The notes below the pieces were generated by a model, which was given only the letters and a program-made list of their open reading frames with translations, had not been told where the DNA came from and made no database searches. The position numbers and the translations under genes are program-made. Shown one piece after another: positions 33,083-45,978 of a DNA stretch of 64,000 nucleotides; position 1 is the first letter of the stretch; the number at the start of each line of letters is the position of its first letter. Source of the stretch: Stenocarpella maydis (Eukaryota > Ascomycota > Sordariomycetes > Diaporthales > Diaporthaceae); NCBI GenBank assembly GCA_002270565.1, contig NQMI01000005.1, positions 868,001-932,000 on the forward strand, written 5' to 3'.

Positions 33083-34193
33083 CTATAGCTTCTCGAATGT
33101 CGGTTTCCTCTTTTGCATGCCCGACAGGAGTGCGGAGGAGACGTCGTTGGACTGGAGCATGGCCGAGTTCCAGACAGCGGTGTACCGCAGACCTGCACGA
33201 GTAAGACGTTAGTTGAGCCCCCATATCTGAGGCAAAACAGGACATGCCATGGCAGCAGGGGGGGGGGGCAGGGCCACAAGGTGCCAGGTAGAATTAGAAA
33301 CCTACTGTCGTCCACACTGTGATCCCTGGCGTGATTGAGCAGTTCCTTTGTCCCCTGGACCGCAACGGGGCTCTTCTCGGCCACGAGGGCCGCCTTGGCC
33401 ACACCCGCGGCGAAGGCGGCAGCCTTGGTCTCGTGCACCTCGCTCACGAAGCCCTGGCGGAGCGCCTCTGCCGCGTCGAAGAAGCGCGCCGACAGGCACA
33501 CGTCTTTGACCCATGAGGCGCTCCCCACCGCCCTGGGCAGCCTCGACAGCGTCCCGATGTCCGCCGCCAGGCCGATGTCGACCTCCTTGACGGCCAGCCG
33601 CGTGTCGGCCGCGCAGAGCCGGACGTCGGCGCAGCAGGAGAGGTCGATGGCCAGGCCTATCGATATGCCGTGGAGGATGCAGATCACGGCTGTGGGTGTG
33701 CGCTGCGATTTTAGCATCTCCAGCTCAGAATGTCTCATGGCGTGGACAATCATGCCTCTTTCTCACGGTAGTCGGGTAATCAGGACAAGGGGAGGGGGTG
33801 GTTCCGCAACTCACGCTTCTCACACTTCTCCACCGCAGTGATGCACTCCTGGAACTCGTAGATATAGCGCCGGTTCCTGGCGGCCGTCCGGGCCCCGTCG
33901 ACATCGCTGCTGGCGCCCTGGACGGCGGCGTCGCTCTCGGCCGCGGCCTGGACGTCGAGGCCCGCGGTGAAGGCCCTGTCGCCGGCGCCCGTGAGCACGA
34001 CGGCGCGGACGTCCGGGTCGACGGACAGCCGGTCGAAGATGGAGCGCAGCTCGAGCCACATCTCCCGGATGAAGGCGTTGAGCTTGCGCGGCCGGTTGAT
34101 CTCGACGTGGGCCACAAAGGGGCCAGGGCTGGTGATGTTGAAGTGGGCGTAGCCCGCGTAGCCCTCGAGGGGCTTGGATGGCTGTGCGGCCAT
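33083..34193 (-). CDS. delta3,5-delta2,4-dienoyl-CoA isomerase, ECH/crotonase family (290 aa)
   Basis: Moves double bonds of dienoyl-CoA intermediates so unsaturated fatty acids can enter beta-oxidation, in peroxisomes or mitochondria. Minus-strand exons 34193-33815, 33689-33306 and 33192-33083. Junctions rebuild VEKCEKPVICILHGIS and DDSLRYTAVWNSAM. Three acidic residues match the spacing of rat dienoyl-CoA isomerase (Asp176, Glu196, Asp204): Asp142 (AIDLSCCADVR), Glu162 and Asp170 (VKEVDIGLAADIGTLSRLP). The oxyanion loop is GAGDRAFTAGLDV at 69-81. The C-terminus ends KPTFEKL, not a canonical SKL peroxisomal signal, so the compartment is uncertain. Upstream in-frame codons exist (to 34409), but the MAAQPSKPLEGYAGY start is preferred. 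Confidence 0.92.
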
Positions 34194-37100
34194 GGCTGGG
34201 GTGACCGTGTCGTCTGGCTGGGAGAGGGCTAGTACGAGTGTTGACTTGGATGTGGGGCAGCCGGAAATTGCAAAGGCTAATTGTTCATGAATGAAAGAGC
34301 CTCGCTGGCCCTGCGATTGTTTACTTTCGACCCCGTGGTGGATTGTTGGTTTGGACTGACGCCCGCGGCTCTCGAGAGTTGCCGAGGTATCTTTTGGGCT
34401 GCATGCCAAGACGATGGGGGAGCATTCAGTGCCGCGGTGAGCGTACTACACAGTACTGCTCTTGCGGACCGGCCCATCTCTGTTTGCACATGTCTAGTTT
34501 ATCCGTGGCCTTTGGTCTTGTACCAGTCGATCGCACGTTATATCAGACTGCGCAACATTCTTCGCATTATTACTCAGATAGATGTGGCATGACTAAGTCT
34601 CTCATGTCAGACCGGCGCGGCTGGAAAAACACGTACTCAGACTCACCCAACTCGATAGAGTTATCTGACCCGGATAGCCTTCCAAGGTGAAATCTTCGAG
34701 CCGCCCCGGGCTGCAACCCTCCCTCCTACCAGCCAGGTGAAAGTCGTGAAGAGCCTGGCAGTGATGCCAGCTCACCGAGTCGGTAGAGAAATTTCAACAC
34801 TTACTTTTCGCTCGCCAAATCACCCCGGCATCCTGTTGTGCTCCTCCAGTGGTTCTTGAGCGGGTGACACAACATCTGCCTCATCTCACTTGACGATCCT
34901 GCTGCGGCGAGTGCGACCCCTAGAGAGCCCCCTTTCTCATTTGGCCTAATTGCTGAGCCCTCAGGTTGATTAGGTGAGAGCGAGTTTTTTTTTTTGTTTT
35001 GTTTTGTTCTCGTCTCTCCCCTCTCATGCATACAGTAGTCAGCCTGCTCTGGTTGCAACGCGAACTACATCGTAGATATTTGTTGTGTAGGATCGCCTCC
35101 TCTTTCTAAATAAATGTCAGGGCCTCCCCAGCCAACATGCCGACATGCACTCCTCCATCCTTGCCAGGCGGCTGCCGGGCCTGCTGGGTCGATCTAGGCC
35201 GAGCTTCTGATTCCCGACCCTTACCTGGACTGGCTGGCTGGACGGCATCAGTCGCTACTTGTAGATGACTTTTAATCACCGCCCAACTGCCCTTGAGGCT
35301 TCAACCAGTCTGGGCGTTTCGTGGGTGGTGTCACCCGGGTCTCAAGTAAAACGGCGTCCACCCAATGCCATTGGCCCAGTGTTGGCTCGACCATGCAAGT
35401 TGATCCAACGGTTAAAGAGCGCTATCGACGGTTCACCCGTCGAGTTGGGGCAGGATTGATTGACAAATGCGACCATTGCCAATGTCGGACACGCTGACAA
35501 GGTGACGATGGCACTGGGGTACCCTGCAAGGCTCGGCGCAGATGCATCGAGAGAGGAAGCGCTAACTGTGCGGCGGCACCTAAAATAATCGGATCCGCCG
35601 TGCTACTCCCCTCTCTCGTCCCTCTCTTTTTGGGGCGGGGACGCGCGATGCAGCTGGGGAGCGCCAACCGCTGGGCACGACGGATTGCTCGTTCCGTCCA
35701 ACGGAGCATTGCCTGCATTCCATTCTTGCTTTGTCCAGGGGCCTCTCGGTAGACCGCCCAGACCAACCACTGGACAGCTGTGGGACCAACCGAGTGCCTA
35801 GATCCAGCAGGTCGTCGTCTGGTTGCCCGTCTGGCCTCGTCTGGTGTCATCTGGTCTAGTCTGCGGGGCGGGGCAGGGCAGGTGGCGATTACAGAGCGGG
35901 GCCGTCTCGTGTCTGCTCTTCAGTCAGAGAGAGAGAGGGGGGGAAAGAGAGAGAGTGTGTGTTGTGCTGTAGTCAGTCGTCAGAGTGGGCTCTCCTCGTC
36001 CGGGTGAATCAACAATATATTAACAGGGGAGGGGGGTAGAGACAAAGTTCGGACGGAGGCGTAATGTGACCTTTACTACACTAGGCTGACTGGCAGTGAT
36101 TGTTACATGCACGGAGCACAGGAATGGGACTGTGCTTGTGTGACTTGCATGGCCGAGGCGATATCCTTGGGCATCCGCCCTGCAGAGAAAAAAAAAAGAA
36201 GAAGTGGGGAGGAACTCGTGCTGCTGCAACCTCAAGAATTGCGTATCACATCCCGCCTGGGGCCGTCAGCCTCTAATCATGAGGTCAGGTCGATCCATCT
36301 GTAGTGTAAATCTGACCTGGTCTGAGCTGTGCGGCACCCTCCCAGCTGCTTGGTGTCCCTTGTATTATTGCATTCAAAGAGGCAGAGAGGGCGGCCAAGC
36401 CTGGCCTCTGCTCTACGCCTGACGCTCGTCCTAGCTCATCACGGACCCTTTGGATTCCTTTTTTGGTTTCTTTTCTTTTCTTTTCTTTTTTGTGAAAAAA
36501 AAAAAAACCTTTATTTTCTCCGTGTTGTGATGAGACTCTGGCTATCTATATAGCACAGGTGCTATCTCAACAAGGCACGACTCCATTCCTGGCGAGACCT
36601 CAACTCGGTCGGGGCCTGGGTCGGTTCGCCCCCAACCAGCCGAACACGCATACTCCGAGTCGAAGATCCCCATTTTCAGGGATCCCAATCTCTCTCAGAT
36701 TATTACACTACGGCCGACACTGCCGTCCACCGTCTATCGTCTACCGTCAACCCAGGCCGGGCTCGTGCCTCTCTTCTTTTCTTGGCCACTCATTCATTCC
36801 CTTTTCCCCTACCTGTTACCAGACCAGACCGACCAGACACTCAGCAAGCAGACTTGGCAGCAAACCTACAATCGACCTACCTCACCTACCTACCCTGCCC
36901 TGCCCGGCTGTTGCTAACCCATCCACCCTGTCCGCCATCTAATTAACCACTACTCTGGGACCACGACGACTCGCATCATATCATCATCAACCTCCGTCCC
37001 GCCCCATTCTTCCACCACACCCGGCGCCGAACAACCCTTTTTCAGCCACAGCCACAGCCGTCGCGTCTGTTTCGTTCCCCCCCCGTTACCCTCGTCCTCG

Positions 37101-37314
37101 CCCTCCTTCTCAAACAGTATTCAATCAACAAAAACAACATAGAACTCTATGTCTTACCGTCACTGACGACGCCCTGCGAGTGGCCACGGACCCTTGATCC
37201 GCCCCCCGTTCCAGAGCGACCGCGAGCCACCCACCACTTTCTGCTGCCCGCCGAGGCTGAGGCGACCAGCAGTTGGAGGACCCCAGAGGAACGACAACGC
37301 GCAGCGCATCCACC
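34194..37314. other. long intergenic region upstream of the SH3-SAM-PH gene
   Basis: About 3.1 kb between divergent genes. No supported ORF. It contains poly-T/GTTTT tracts (near 34985 and 36460), a purine run GAGAGAGAGGGGGGG near 35925-35965, and a CT-rich 5' leader from about 36700. The long leader fits a highly regulated polarity gene; the 128-aa ORF at 36559-36942 looks like translated leader. Confidence 0.5.
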
Positions 37315-40300
37315 ATGGCGACATCGGCAGCGAGGCCCGAGGTGGGCGATATCCTGCTCGTCATCCGTAAGTCCCGGACCCTCTTTGTCCCCAACAAAAC
37401 CATCCCAATCTGTCATGAGATGAGCTGTGGGTTCCGGCCCTGGGGTGTGAGGGAGTGATAGAGGGGGCCTCTTGGTCAGTGTTGACCACCGGGGATTGCC
37501 CGCGTGCCCTGCAGCGCAACAAGCGAGGCAAGGCGGAGGCGCGCACACTCGCACACCCACACGCTCGCACTCTTCCCCCCCGTCGGTCGATTTCCCTCGT
37601 GCTCTCGCCTACCCGCCGCCGGGGATGCGCGACTGATTGACAGGACTCTTCAATTTCCGTCGGCTAACTTATCTGGTGCGCACCACTTTGCAGATGACTT
37701 CACTGCCCGAAGCTCCGATGAGCTGACCCTGGCAAAGGGTGACCGCGTCGAACTGGTAGAGAGGGACGACGAGTTTGGCGATGGGTGGTTTCTGGGAAAA
37801 CACCTGGTTAATGGCAACAGCGGTCTGTTCCCGGAAGGTATGTCCAGTGTCCAGTGTCTAGTGTCCAAAGTCCCTTGTTCTGTCGCATCGCCCCTTCCCT
37901 TGCCTGACTAGACGGTGGACGGGGGAAAGGACCGTGGAGAGATGGATTGTTGCTGTCCTTTCCCATCACAGTCACACTCAACTCTCCCCGTAATCGCCCA
38001 CTGTTCGCTGTTGCTTTCCTGCCGTCCCAGTTCAGCGTTTGCGTATTGCTAACCACCGGCCTCCTCCTCCTCCAGTCTACACCCGTCCCGCTCCTAGCAA
38101 CGGCAATACCGCCATCAAGTCCCCTCCAGGCACTGCTGCGACTACCGCCTCAAAACCACAACCGCAGGCCTCGCCTGCTGGAGCTGCTGAGGATCCCGCT
38201 CCGGTGCAGGTCCAGTCCCCGCCACAGCCAGCTCCCCCGGCGGCCGAGCCAACGCCAGCTGCACTATCGCCGCCGCCCGACCTGAAGCCCGAATATACCC
38301 CAGTGACCCTACCCCTGGCCTCGTACAGCGCCCCCAACACCGGCACCATCCTGTCCAAGAGCCCTCCAGTCTCGGCCGGCATAGGGTCCTTCTCCCGCCT
38401 CAACCAGGGCCAGGACAACCACGTCCTCCACGAGACCCTCAACGTTATCGACGAGCACATTGACGACCTCCGATCTAACCCAAGACATGGCAGTGTGTCA
38501 CGCCACGCCAACGACTCTGGAAGCGAATACAGCTCGAATATAGACCACCGCCTCTCGTACATAGCAGGCGAGGAGACGGACGAGGAGGAGGACGGCGCAC
38601 ACTCGCGTTCAGAAGTCGAGTCTTGGACCCCGGACGAGGTTGCCGAATACCTCTTCACCTCCGGCGTCGAGAAGCACCACTGCGAGGTGTTCCGGGATCA
38701 GGAGATCACTGGGGAGGTGCTTTTGGGTATGGACCAGACGTCGCTCTTCATCAAGGCCTTCGACCTCGGCTCCGTGGGCCGGAGGCTGAAGACCTGGCAG
38801 AAGGTCAAGGCATTACAGGACGAGGTCAATGGACTCTTCACACGGCCAACCACGCAGACGTATGGCAGCGAGGCAGGCTCGGATGTTGGCAGACGGACCA
38901 GGAGCAGGAACAACACCATCACCTCTATAAGCAGGCCCATGTCACAACAGAAACGGAGGTCTGTCGCAACAACCCCTAAGCTCGAGCCCGCGGGCATGCC
39001 AGGATCCCCGGTGTCTCCAAGGACACTGCTTGACAGCCCTTCCCGGCCAAACCACGAGAAGCGCCCTTCAGCTGCGTCAATCCGTGATCTACATCACTCT
39101 AGGAGACATTCGTCGACGGATTTCCGGCTCCCAGGGACGAGCCTCAGCGGTGCCGGCCCAGCCCCAAGACTGATGCCCAGCGGAACATTCCCTCTGCAGG
39201 AGCAGGCCCACAAGAAACAGCCGTCCTTTGACCGCAACTGGACACTGGGAGGCGCTGCAGTCACCAGGCCCGTGTCCGGCTCCAACTTCCTCTCCCCCGA
39301 GAATGAGCTGCAGGACTCTGCTGTGGACCTCGACCGCGGCTACTTCTCTAGTGCAGAAGGCAGCAGCAAGAATCGAAACCTGCTTAAGAAGCGCGACAGC
39401 ACGTCATCCCGCTCACACTCACGCAACACAAGCTACACGGAGGAGCAGAGGATGAGGAGCGCAACCGCGATGGCTAGGCACTCTAGGTTTGGTAGTATTG
39501 GTTCAATACGGGGAGAGCCGCTGTCGCCTGCGGCCCAGAAGTACTACGGCGCGCCGGCTGCGAATGGGAGCCATAGGAGGACCCTTTCGACCAACACGAC
39601 CGAGTCTCTGCGCCCTCCGGTACCAAGCAAGGACAGCCCTCCGACAGTCACGAGACTTGATACAGCGTCTGTCGACAACCTGCGACCCTCGCCGTCTGTG
39701 CCTGTATCACCGGCTCACCGTCAGGCCCTGGCCAATGACCTGATGCAAAAGCCAGCCAAGACGAGCGGCGTCAGAGCCATCTCGGATGCGGTGACCGGCC
39801 AGGAGCGTGCCAAGATTGCGCCGGCCCTCGACTCGCCGCTGCGGGACTCGCCGATGCAGTCTCCCTCTAGGACAGGGTCCAGTACGCCCTCTGTGGGGCC
39901 GAGCCTCGAGTTGGACTCTCCTGATGTCTCCAAGAGCCCAGGCACTATGGCCTCGGTGGGCAGCCGCGGTAACAAGAAGAAGGGCAAGAAAGACACAAGT
40001 GCATACACACGCGGTTTGCTGAAGGTCAGTCCGCGTGAGGCGATGGTGGATGCAGACTACAGCGGCTGGATGAAGAAGAAGAGCAACGGCCTAATGACAA
40101 CGTGGAAGCCAAGACTGTTCGTCCTGAAGGGCAGGCGACTCGCTTACTACTACTCGGAAGACGACGAGCAGGAAAAGGGCCTTATCGACATATCCTTCCA
40201 CCGGGTTCTACCAGCTGACAATGAGAGGCTGACCGGGCTCCATGCGACACTCACTGGAGCATCGAACTCCCCGGCGGTGCCCGTCAACAGCAACGTACGC

Positions 40301-40822
40301 ACGATAGCTGCCACGGAGGCCGACGCGGATCCGACTGCAGCCTCCGATTCAATTTTCATTTTCAAACTGGTTCCCCCCAGGGCTGGTCTTTCTCGGGCTG
40401 TCAATTTCACCAAACCCACTGTCCACTACTTCGCCGTGCCAAACATCAAGCAGGGGAGGCTCTGGATGGCGGCTCTTATGAAGGCAACAATCGACAGAGA
40501 TGACAACCAGCCGATTGTCACGAGCTACCAGCAGAAGACCATCTCGCTCGCAAAGGCCCGCCAAATGCGCCACAGGCCGCCTGCGCTGATGAACCTGGAC
40601 GAGAAGATGGAGGCTGGCCAAGACGAGTCTCCAGACCCCAACAAGAGCATCGACGGCGGCGGTCTGGGCATCTACAACGGAAATGGCAACGGAGAGGACA
40701 GCGCGGTGGCAGGTCTAGAGAAGCTTGGCCTCTCCAAGGTGGAGAGTGTCGGGAGCAGGAGAGCGTTCCCGTTCATTGGAAACGGAGAGGTGTCGCCGGC
40801 GAATTTGCCCCAGAGCGCATAG
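37315..40822 (+). CDS. boi1: SH3-SAM-PH polarity protein, Boi1/Boi2/Pob1 family (980 aa)
   Basis: Family scaffolds act at sites of polarised growth, binding the exocyst, formins and Cdc42 machinery at the plasma membrane. Exons 37315-37366, 37694-37837 and 38076-40822; introns (GTAAGT..CAG and GTATGT..CAG) are consistent in phase. SH3 at about 15-66 (DFTARSSDELTLAKGDRVEL, DGWFLGKHLVNGNSGLFPE). SAM at about 245-310 (SWTPDEVAEYLFTSGVEKHH, LGSVGRRLKTWQKVKAL). PH at about 723-875 (YSGWMKKKSNGLMTTWKPRL, FVLKGRRLAYYYSEDDE, then LWMAALMKATID). Between SAM and PH lies a long Ser/Pro-rich, low-complexity region with many phosphorylatable SP sites. A long Pro-rich stretch follows the SH3. The three-domain order is diagnostic. 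Confidence 0.94.
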
Positions 40823-41649
40823 GTGGCGCAGGTCGGGCCCGGCGGAAATTGATGGTGGCTGATGATGGGGGGGGGGGAGGGGGTCCTCTGGGCAAACTTC
40901 TCCATTTCAACCTTTTCTTCACATTGGTCCAATTTCAGATTTAACCCCCGGATACCCCCTTTTCTACTACTTACACTACCCATATACCCCCTTCGTTAAT
41001 CTCTCTTCTATTGGAACTGTATCTTACATTTATCTGACGTGATGGTGCTCACGGGCAAAGCGTCGATTATCTTGAGCAACAAATCGGGAGCGTCTGGTAA
41101 CGAGGAGACCTGGTGAATAACCTCTCTGTCGAGCGCATGTCATCATGGGCGGAAACACACAAGGCCGTGCCACTGCAGGTCTTGTTTGACGCGAGAGGCC
41201 ATGATTTGAGTGTATGTTGGAGCAAGCTCGAGGCAAGGGCTGTGGAGGCATGAGCACAATGGAAGCCTGGCGTTGGGGGGTTGATGCCTTAGAGTAGGAT
41301 CCAAGCAGTCGGTCTATTGCAATATGAGTTGTTCGTGACGAACGTGAGGCGTGTCGGTTCTGGCCTTGTGGGTCGAATGCCTTTGCCTGAAGCGGGAGCG
41401 CCGTGCTTCCGTCTGAAAGTTGTCGACCTCGTGGCTCGTGTGGTGTAAAGGTTCACTGCATCCAGACGCAAACCCCATCTGACAGTCACCATTCCTGATC
41501 AGTGACTGAGTTGCTCCCTGCAATATTCCACTCGCAGTGCTGGGCCTACTAAATATTTCATCTCAACCTCAGATCCTGCCCTCGATGAAGCAAGCAACTC
41601 TCTCCATCCACCATCGCAACAACAAATAACTCTTCGAGACAACAAACTC
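40823..41649. other. intergenic, nothing recognised
   Basis: The 3' flank of the SH3-SAM-PH gene with a G-run near 40868-40880, and upstream DNA of the secreted-protein gene. Short minus-strand ORFs have no features. Confidence 0.45.
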
Positions 41650-42518
41650 ATGCTCACAATGCAAATTCTCATCTTCGCCCTTCTTTTCCTCACACAGCTG
41701 GGTGTGGGCGTGAGCATTGCGAACAACTTTCTCCGTGACCGCGCACTGGTTCGTAAACTGAACCCCTCCGCCTGCATTCCACCCCTTTCCCCTTCTCAAG
41801 GTTGCTACCACCTCCTTGCGGACTATGCTAACTCCTCCTCTTCCCCTTCCGAACAGACCAAGATCATCTGCCGCAGCGTCCCGAACTATGGTCACGCCAA
41901 CAAGGCCACCATCGAGGAAGGCATCGCCTACCTCAGGGCCCACCAGCCCCAGGACATAAGCCTCTGGTGGGTGAATAACTCTTTTCTTCTTCTTCTTCTC
42001 CTCCTCCTCCTCCTATTGCTGCTGCAGGTTCCCCCCGGATCACCCTTTGCGCGGCTTCGAGAATGGCCTTCCACCCACACATTAGTAACAGGTGCTTGAC
42101 GACGGCTGGGGGAACGTCATCGTGGGGAAAATGGCAGGGGGGTTGCTGATCGCCGGGGGGGGGAGAGGTTGGTGGTTTATGCCTGACCTTGGGGGGGGGG
42201 GGCTTCGTTTCATGGCTGGTGATTTCAACTTGACTAACGATTTTTATTTTTGTGTTTCTCAACATTAGCCATTATCCGGGCGGCGGATGCTGCACTCGTG
42301 TGAGTTGCGACATGAGCTCTGCCATGTATGCGTGCAACGACGACCCGGACAATGACAAGGTCGTCACCCTCAACGCCGTTGCCGACCTCGCCGAGGCGAT
42401 CACCAGGGAGCCCGGCTGCGTCTGGAAGCCAAGCACCGGCCATGTTGTCCTCGGGCAGGCGTTCGACGACGGCTGGTGGAATGTGATCGTGGGCGTCAAG
42501 GATGGTGATAGCTGCTGA
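41650..42518 (+). CDS. small secreted cysteine-rich protein (139 aa)
   Basis: Exons 41650-41709, 41857-41966 and 42269-42518. Intron 1 (GTGAGC, GCTAAC branch site, ACAG) is canonical and phase 0; intron 2 (GTGGGT..TTAG, 302 bp) rebuilds a TGC cysteine codon. The N-terminus is a signal peptide (MLTMQILIFALLFLTQLGVG; a second ATG three codons in is an equal start). The mature protein (~119 aa) has eight cysteines: one after TKII, one at ISLC, a CC pair in PGGGCC, then VSC, YAC, PGC and a terminal DSC. It ends GWWNVIVGVKDGDSC. An even cysteine number suggests four disulfides. No enzyme motif is seen. Such proteins are candidate effectors or self-defence/antimicrobial proteins, but no family is recognised and function is inferred only from the secreted, Cys-rich form. 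Confidence 0.72.
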
Positions 42519-43095
42519 GCGAGACTTCGAAAAAAAGGGGGGGAGGGAGATGAAGAAGGGGGCCTGCTTTCTACGGCGTTGAGAGAATGATTGATGGTCA
42601 TGCTCGTTTTCCTCGTATGGCCTCGTGGGAGGGGTGATTCAGACGCAGACAAATGCTGGCTTTGGAGGAACAGTTCACCTTGGCGAGTACGCCGTACGTG
42701 TGCTATATCTTGTTCTTCATGGGCAGTAATCATCGAGATTCCCGTGAAATCCTCATCTTCACATCTGACACCCCAGCCCACAACTGGCTGCAAAAATGCA
42801 AGATGCCATCGCCCAAAGATACCCAAGGTACGAGCTAAGGCGGTATGGAGCACATTTCAGATAGCGCCTCTTCGAATATTGTCCGAAACGATCCTTCGTG
42901 AGTCGGTATCGCCGAGAACAGAGCTGCCGCTCCCCTCTTTTCATCTGTGGCTTCGCCTCGACTTGCACCAGCACGACGGTCAAACCCCGGATCGCTCCTC
43001 TCCAAAGTGAGCTGCCCCATGGGAGGCTGTCCAAAGGAAGTTATCCCACAAAAGTGTCTTCCCATCACGACGGGGGTAAAACTAGGTCGGCATGT

Positions 43096-43096
<1 letters not shown>

Positions 43097-43137
<41 letters not shown>
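43097..43137. repeat. CA dinucleotide microsatellite
   Basis: An uninterrupted run of about 20 CA units read directly. Confidence 0.95.
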
Positions 43138-43140
<3 letters not shown>

Positions 43141-45925
43141 CTTTAGTCACATAATCGCTCAAGGGGCCCTCTTACGCCCCGAGAGAGTCTGATTAGAACC
43201 CATATTTCAACCGCTATGCACCTAGCTCACTCACTAATACTGCACATGCATTCCTGCCCGTCGAAAGGCCGGAGGGCGTGTGCCGTCGGCCGAACAAAAT
43301 GTCCCCTCAAGCCGCCCTGAAAGGGCGTTGGGAGTTACCTTGCCGAGTCTCTGCGCGATGGCACAGCATGAAAGAGGGGAAGATTAAGATTTTGCGGATT
43401 GGTCAACAAACTTCCCACCATGCCTTGGCAGAGTTTCGCGGCCCTATCGGGGCAGAGAAATGCACTGGGACGCCGAGTGAGCTCTGCCTTGTCCCAGCTT
43501 CCTACAAAACACACCACCTAGCGATGGTGAAAGAGCCCCTGGCATGGCCTAGTCGTCGGCGAGGGTAGTGATAAACAAGGGTCTCAGTATCCGCTACAGG
43601 CAGTATGCCTGGTGGAAGGGTAGGAAAGAGTGGTGATGGATTTATGGACATGAGATATGCTTGACGTTTAGAACAAGGCCAGGCTCATAGACCCAATGAA
43701 AGGGTGCCCGCGAGACGTTGATAACCAAGACTTGCTTCTTCTCCCGGAAGAGATACTAGCAAGTCTGAATTAACCACTTTGCCACTTGACACCCATGGAT
43801 AGAATGTTTGGGATTGTCCCTTCATTCCGCAACGGCACGTGTGTTTGCCCGAGAATATCAGGGATATCCAGGTCGAGGTCATCGCCACGGCCCCTATTCT
43901 TCAACAGATGGCGTTGGACACAAGTGAAAAAGTACAACGTGGGCACCGGGAGTTCCAGGCGGGCTGATACGGGAGACAAGGCTGGGTCCGCCTCCCTGCA
44001 GGACTGTCATCATGACAGATACCGTACCACCTACCTACTGTCTCGAACCATATCCGAACCACACTGGAATAACTGGATTCCAGCTTGGCGTGTCCTCCTG
44101 ATTGCAACTCGAAAGGCCGGTCACCTCAATCACCAACAGCATGTCTCCACACTGCGTCGTGGTGGCCGTGCGGTGGCCGTGCGGAGTGGTCGTTGGCCTG
44201 GATTCCATGCGGCCAGAGGAGATACGTCGGTGGCATATCTGACGTATCGCCCCACCTACCAAGACCCAAGCTCTCGGGTACGCAGGTCGCGCACGCATGT
44301 GCTGAAACGGCCGCGTAGTGGCGTTCGCTATAAAAAGACACGTGCGTGCATATCTCTGTCAAGACGCTTGCCCTGGGCGAAGCTGGCCAGTCCACCTCGT
44401 TCGCCCGGTGAAACAAAGCTTGGTAGGGCGTATCAAGCCTGCATGTGTTTCCTGCAGAGGTGTCGGATTGCTCCTCAGTGCGGGGGCGAAACGAACAAGG
44501 TGAATTTTGTCGCCTACGGGGTGATAAGGAGAGAAGGGCTCGCCAGAGGCGTCTGAAGATGTCCCCAGCAAGACACGTGTGATCTTGGGGTTCACTCCAG
44601 CCGCGGTGAGGACGTAGAGAGGATCAAGGGGTGGCGGAGCTCGAATTCGCGTTGGCGGCTGAGAGCATCGCCTCTGGATCCACGCAACCCGAGTGATGGT
44701 AGCCAACAGGAACATCAGACGCTGTCCTCTCTGGCTTCCAGAATATTTTAACCAAGGCTGTGTCTGGTAGCCGGGGGCGTCAAACAACTGTCGGTGCAGG
44801 ACACTGCGGCGGCAGGGCGGCTGCAGCAAGATCTGGGCGACGTTGTACCAACCGTTGACCATTGACTTCGATGAGCAGGCCCGCAGGGGGTCAGAGCAGC
44901 CCCGGCTGGCCAGTGACTGTTGGCGGCCTGCAGGGTAACTCTCGGGCTGGCGATCTCCCTCTGTTGTGTTACCTGAGCGGCAGAAAGAGGCGTGACCAGG
45001 CGGATGCGAGCAGTGCATGCACCCGGATTGGAAGTCTGGGGGCGAAGCACTGACGGCCGTGTGTGGGAAGCCGGAGATCATTGCTGCACACTGCCGCAGG
45101 CATGTCCCACCTGAGACCCCACACAGTGTTGCCCCAAGGCTGATGGCATCTGGTGCTTCGGATCCGGTTGGACGGGGCGGTCTTGCAGCGGGGCGGCCGG
45201 GTTGCATTGCATTTGCAAGTCCTGACGCCGCGGGCACAGGGCAGGTTATTTCTTGCGACGTACGACCGTTGGTGCAGTGTGCACGCCTGACAGCAGGCGG
45301 CTGGGCCCTGATGCACAACTTTGGTCAGGGGGGAGTGGTCATTCCGTCCGGTCCAGGCCCGGGGCCCCATCCGAGAAGCTGAGGGCTGCTGGGAGCTCCC
45401 CTGGCTCCAGATGCAGGGCATGAAACTTGGGGATACCGGCGCCCCGGTAGCGTTATGGAGTTCACCGAGGCCGTTGAAAAAAATACTTAGTAACCAAAAC
45501 CAGACATGACCTGAGATTGGAAAACCTGCTAGGTCTGGGGGAGGGCACACCCCGGCGTGGGCGCGGCGATGGGATTGGATGGCTTACACAGGGATGATGA
45601 CGCACCCGGGATGGCTCGATGTTGATTGTGATGGCAAGCCCCGAGCATCTTGGATCAGCCTGGTCTGCGACTGGGCCGGACTCCACTGCAGTGCAATCTT
45701 GTTGTGCCGGATCCGCATCAGGGGACGGGGACAAGAAGTGGGAGGCGGGTCCAGTGCCGCACCAGAAGAGGCTGTCCGTCCCATGGCAGAACGACCAACG
45801 GTGGTCAGAGAGACAGTGACAGTGACAGTGACGAGAGATTTGACGCGCGTCTATCACAAATAGCAACAGGATAGAATGGCTGTGTCGCTGGTGCGAGCGC
45901 TTAGTGCCCTTGGCGCGGTGGAGGA

Positions 45926-45978
45926 GGTGCAGCAAAGGTGCAGCAAAGGTGCAGCAAGGTGCAGCAAGGTGCAGCAGC
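45926..45978 (+). repeat. GGTGCAGCAA(A) minisatellite
   Basis: Five tandem 10-11-bp units. A GACAGT triplet repeat lies 100 bp to the left (about 45820-45835). Confidence 0.9.

Noticed and set aside
36559..36942. 128-aa ORF upstream of the SH3-SAM-PH gene
   Set aside because: Lies in a CT-rich leader; Pro/Ser/His-rich with no domain. A 5' UTR explanation is simpler.
43786..44556. 256-aa + strand ORF
   Set aside because: Arg/Ser-rich patternless translation with no splice support; chance ORF in GC-rich DNA.
44359..45318. 319-aa minus-strand ORF
   Set aside because: No motif, irregular cysteine and proline content, not flanked by leader-like sequence; likely chance.
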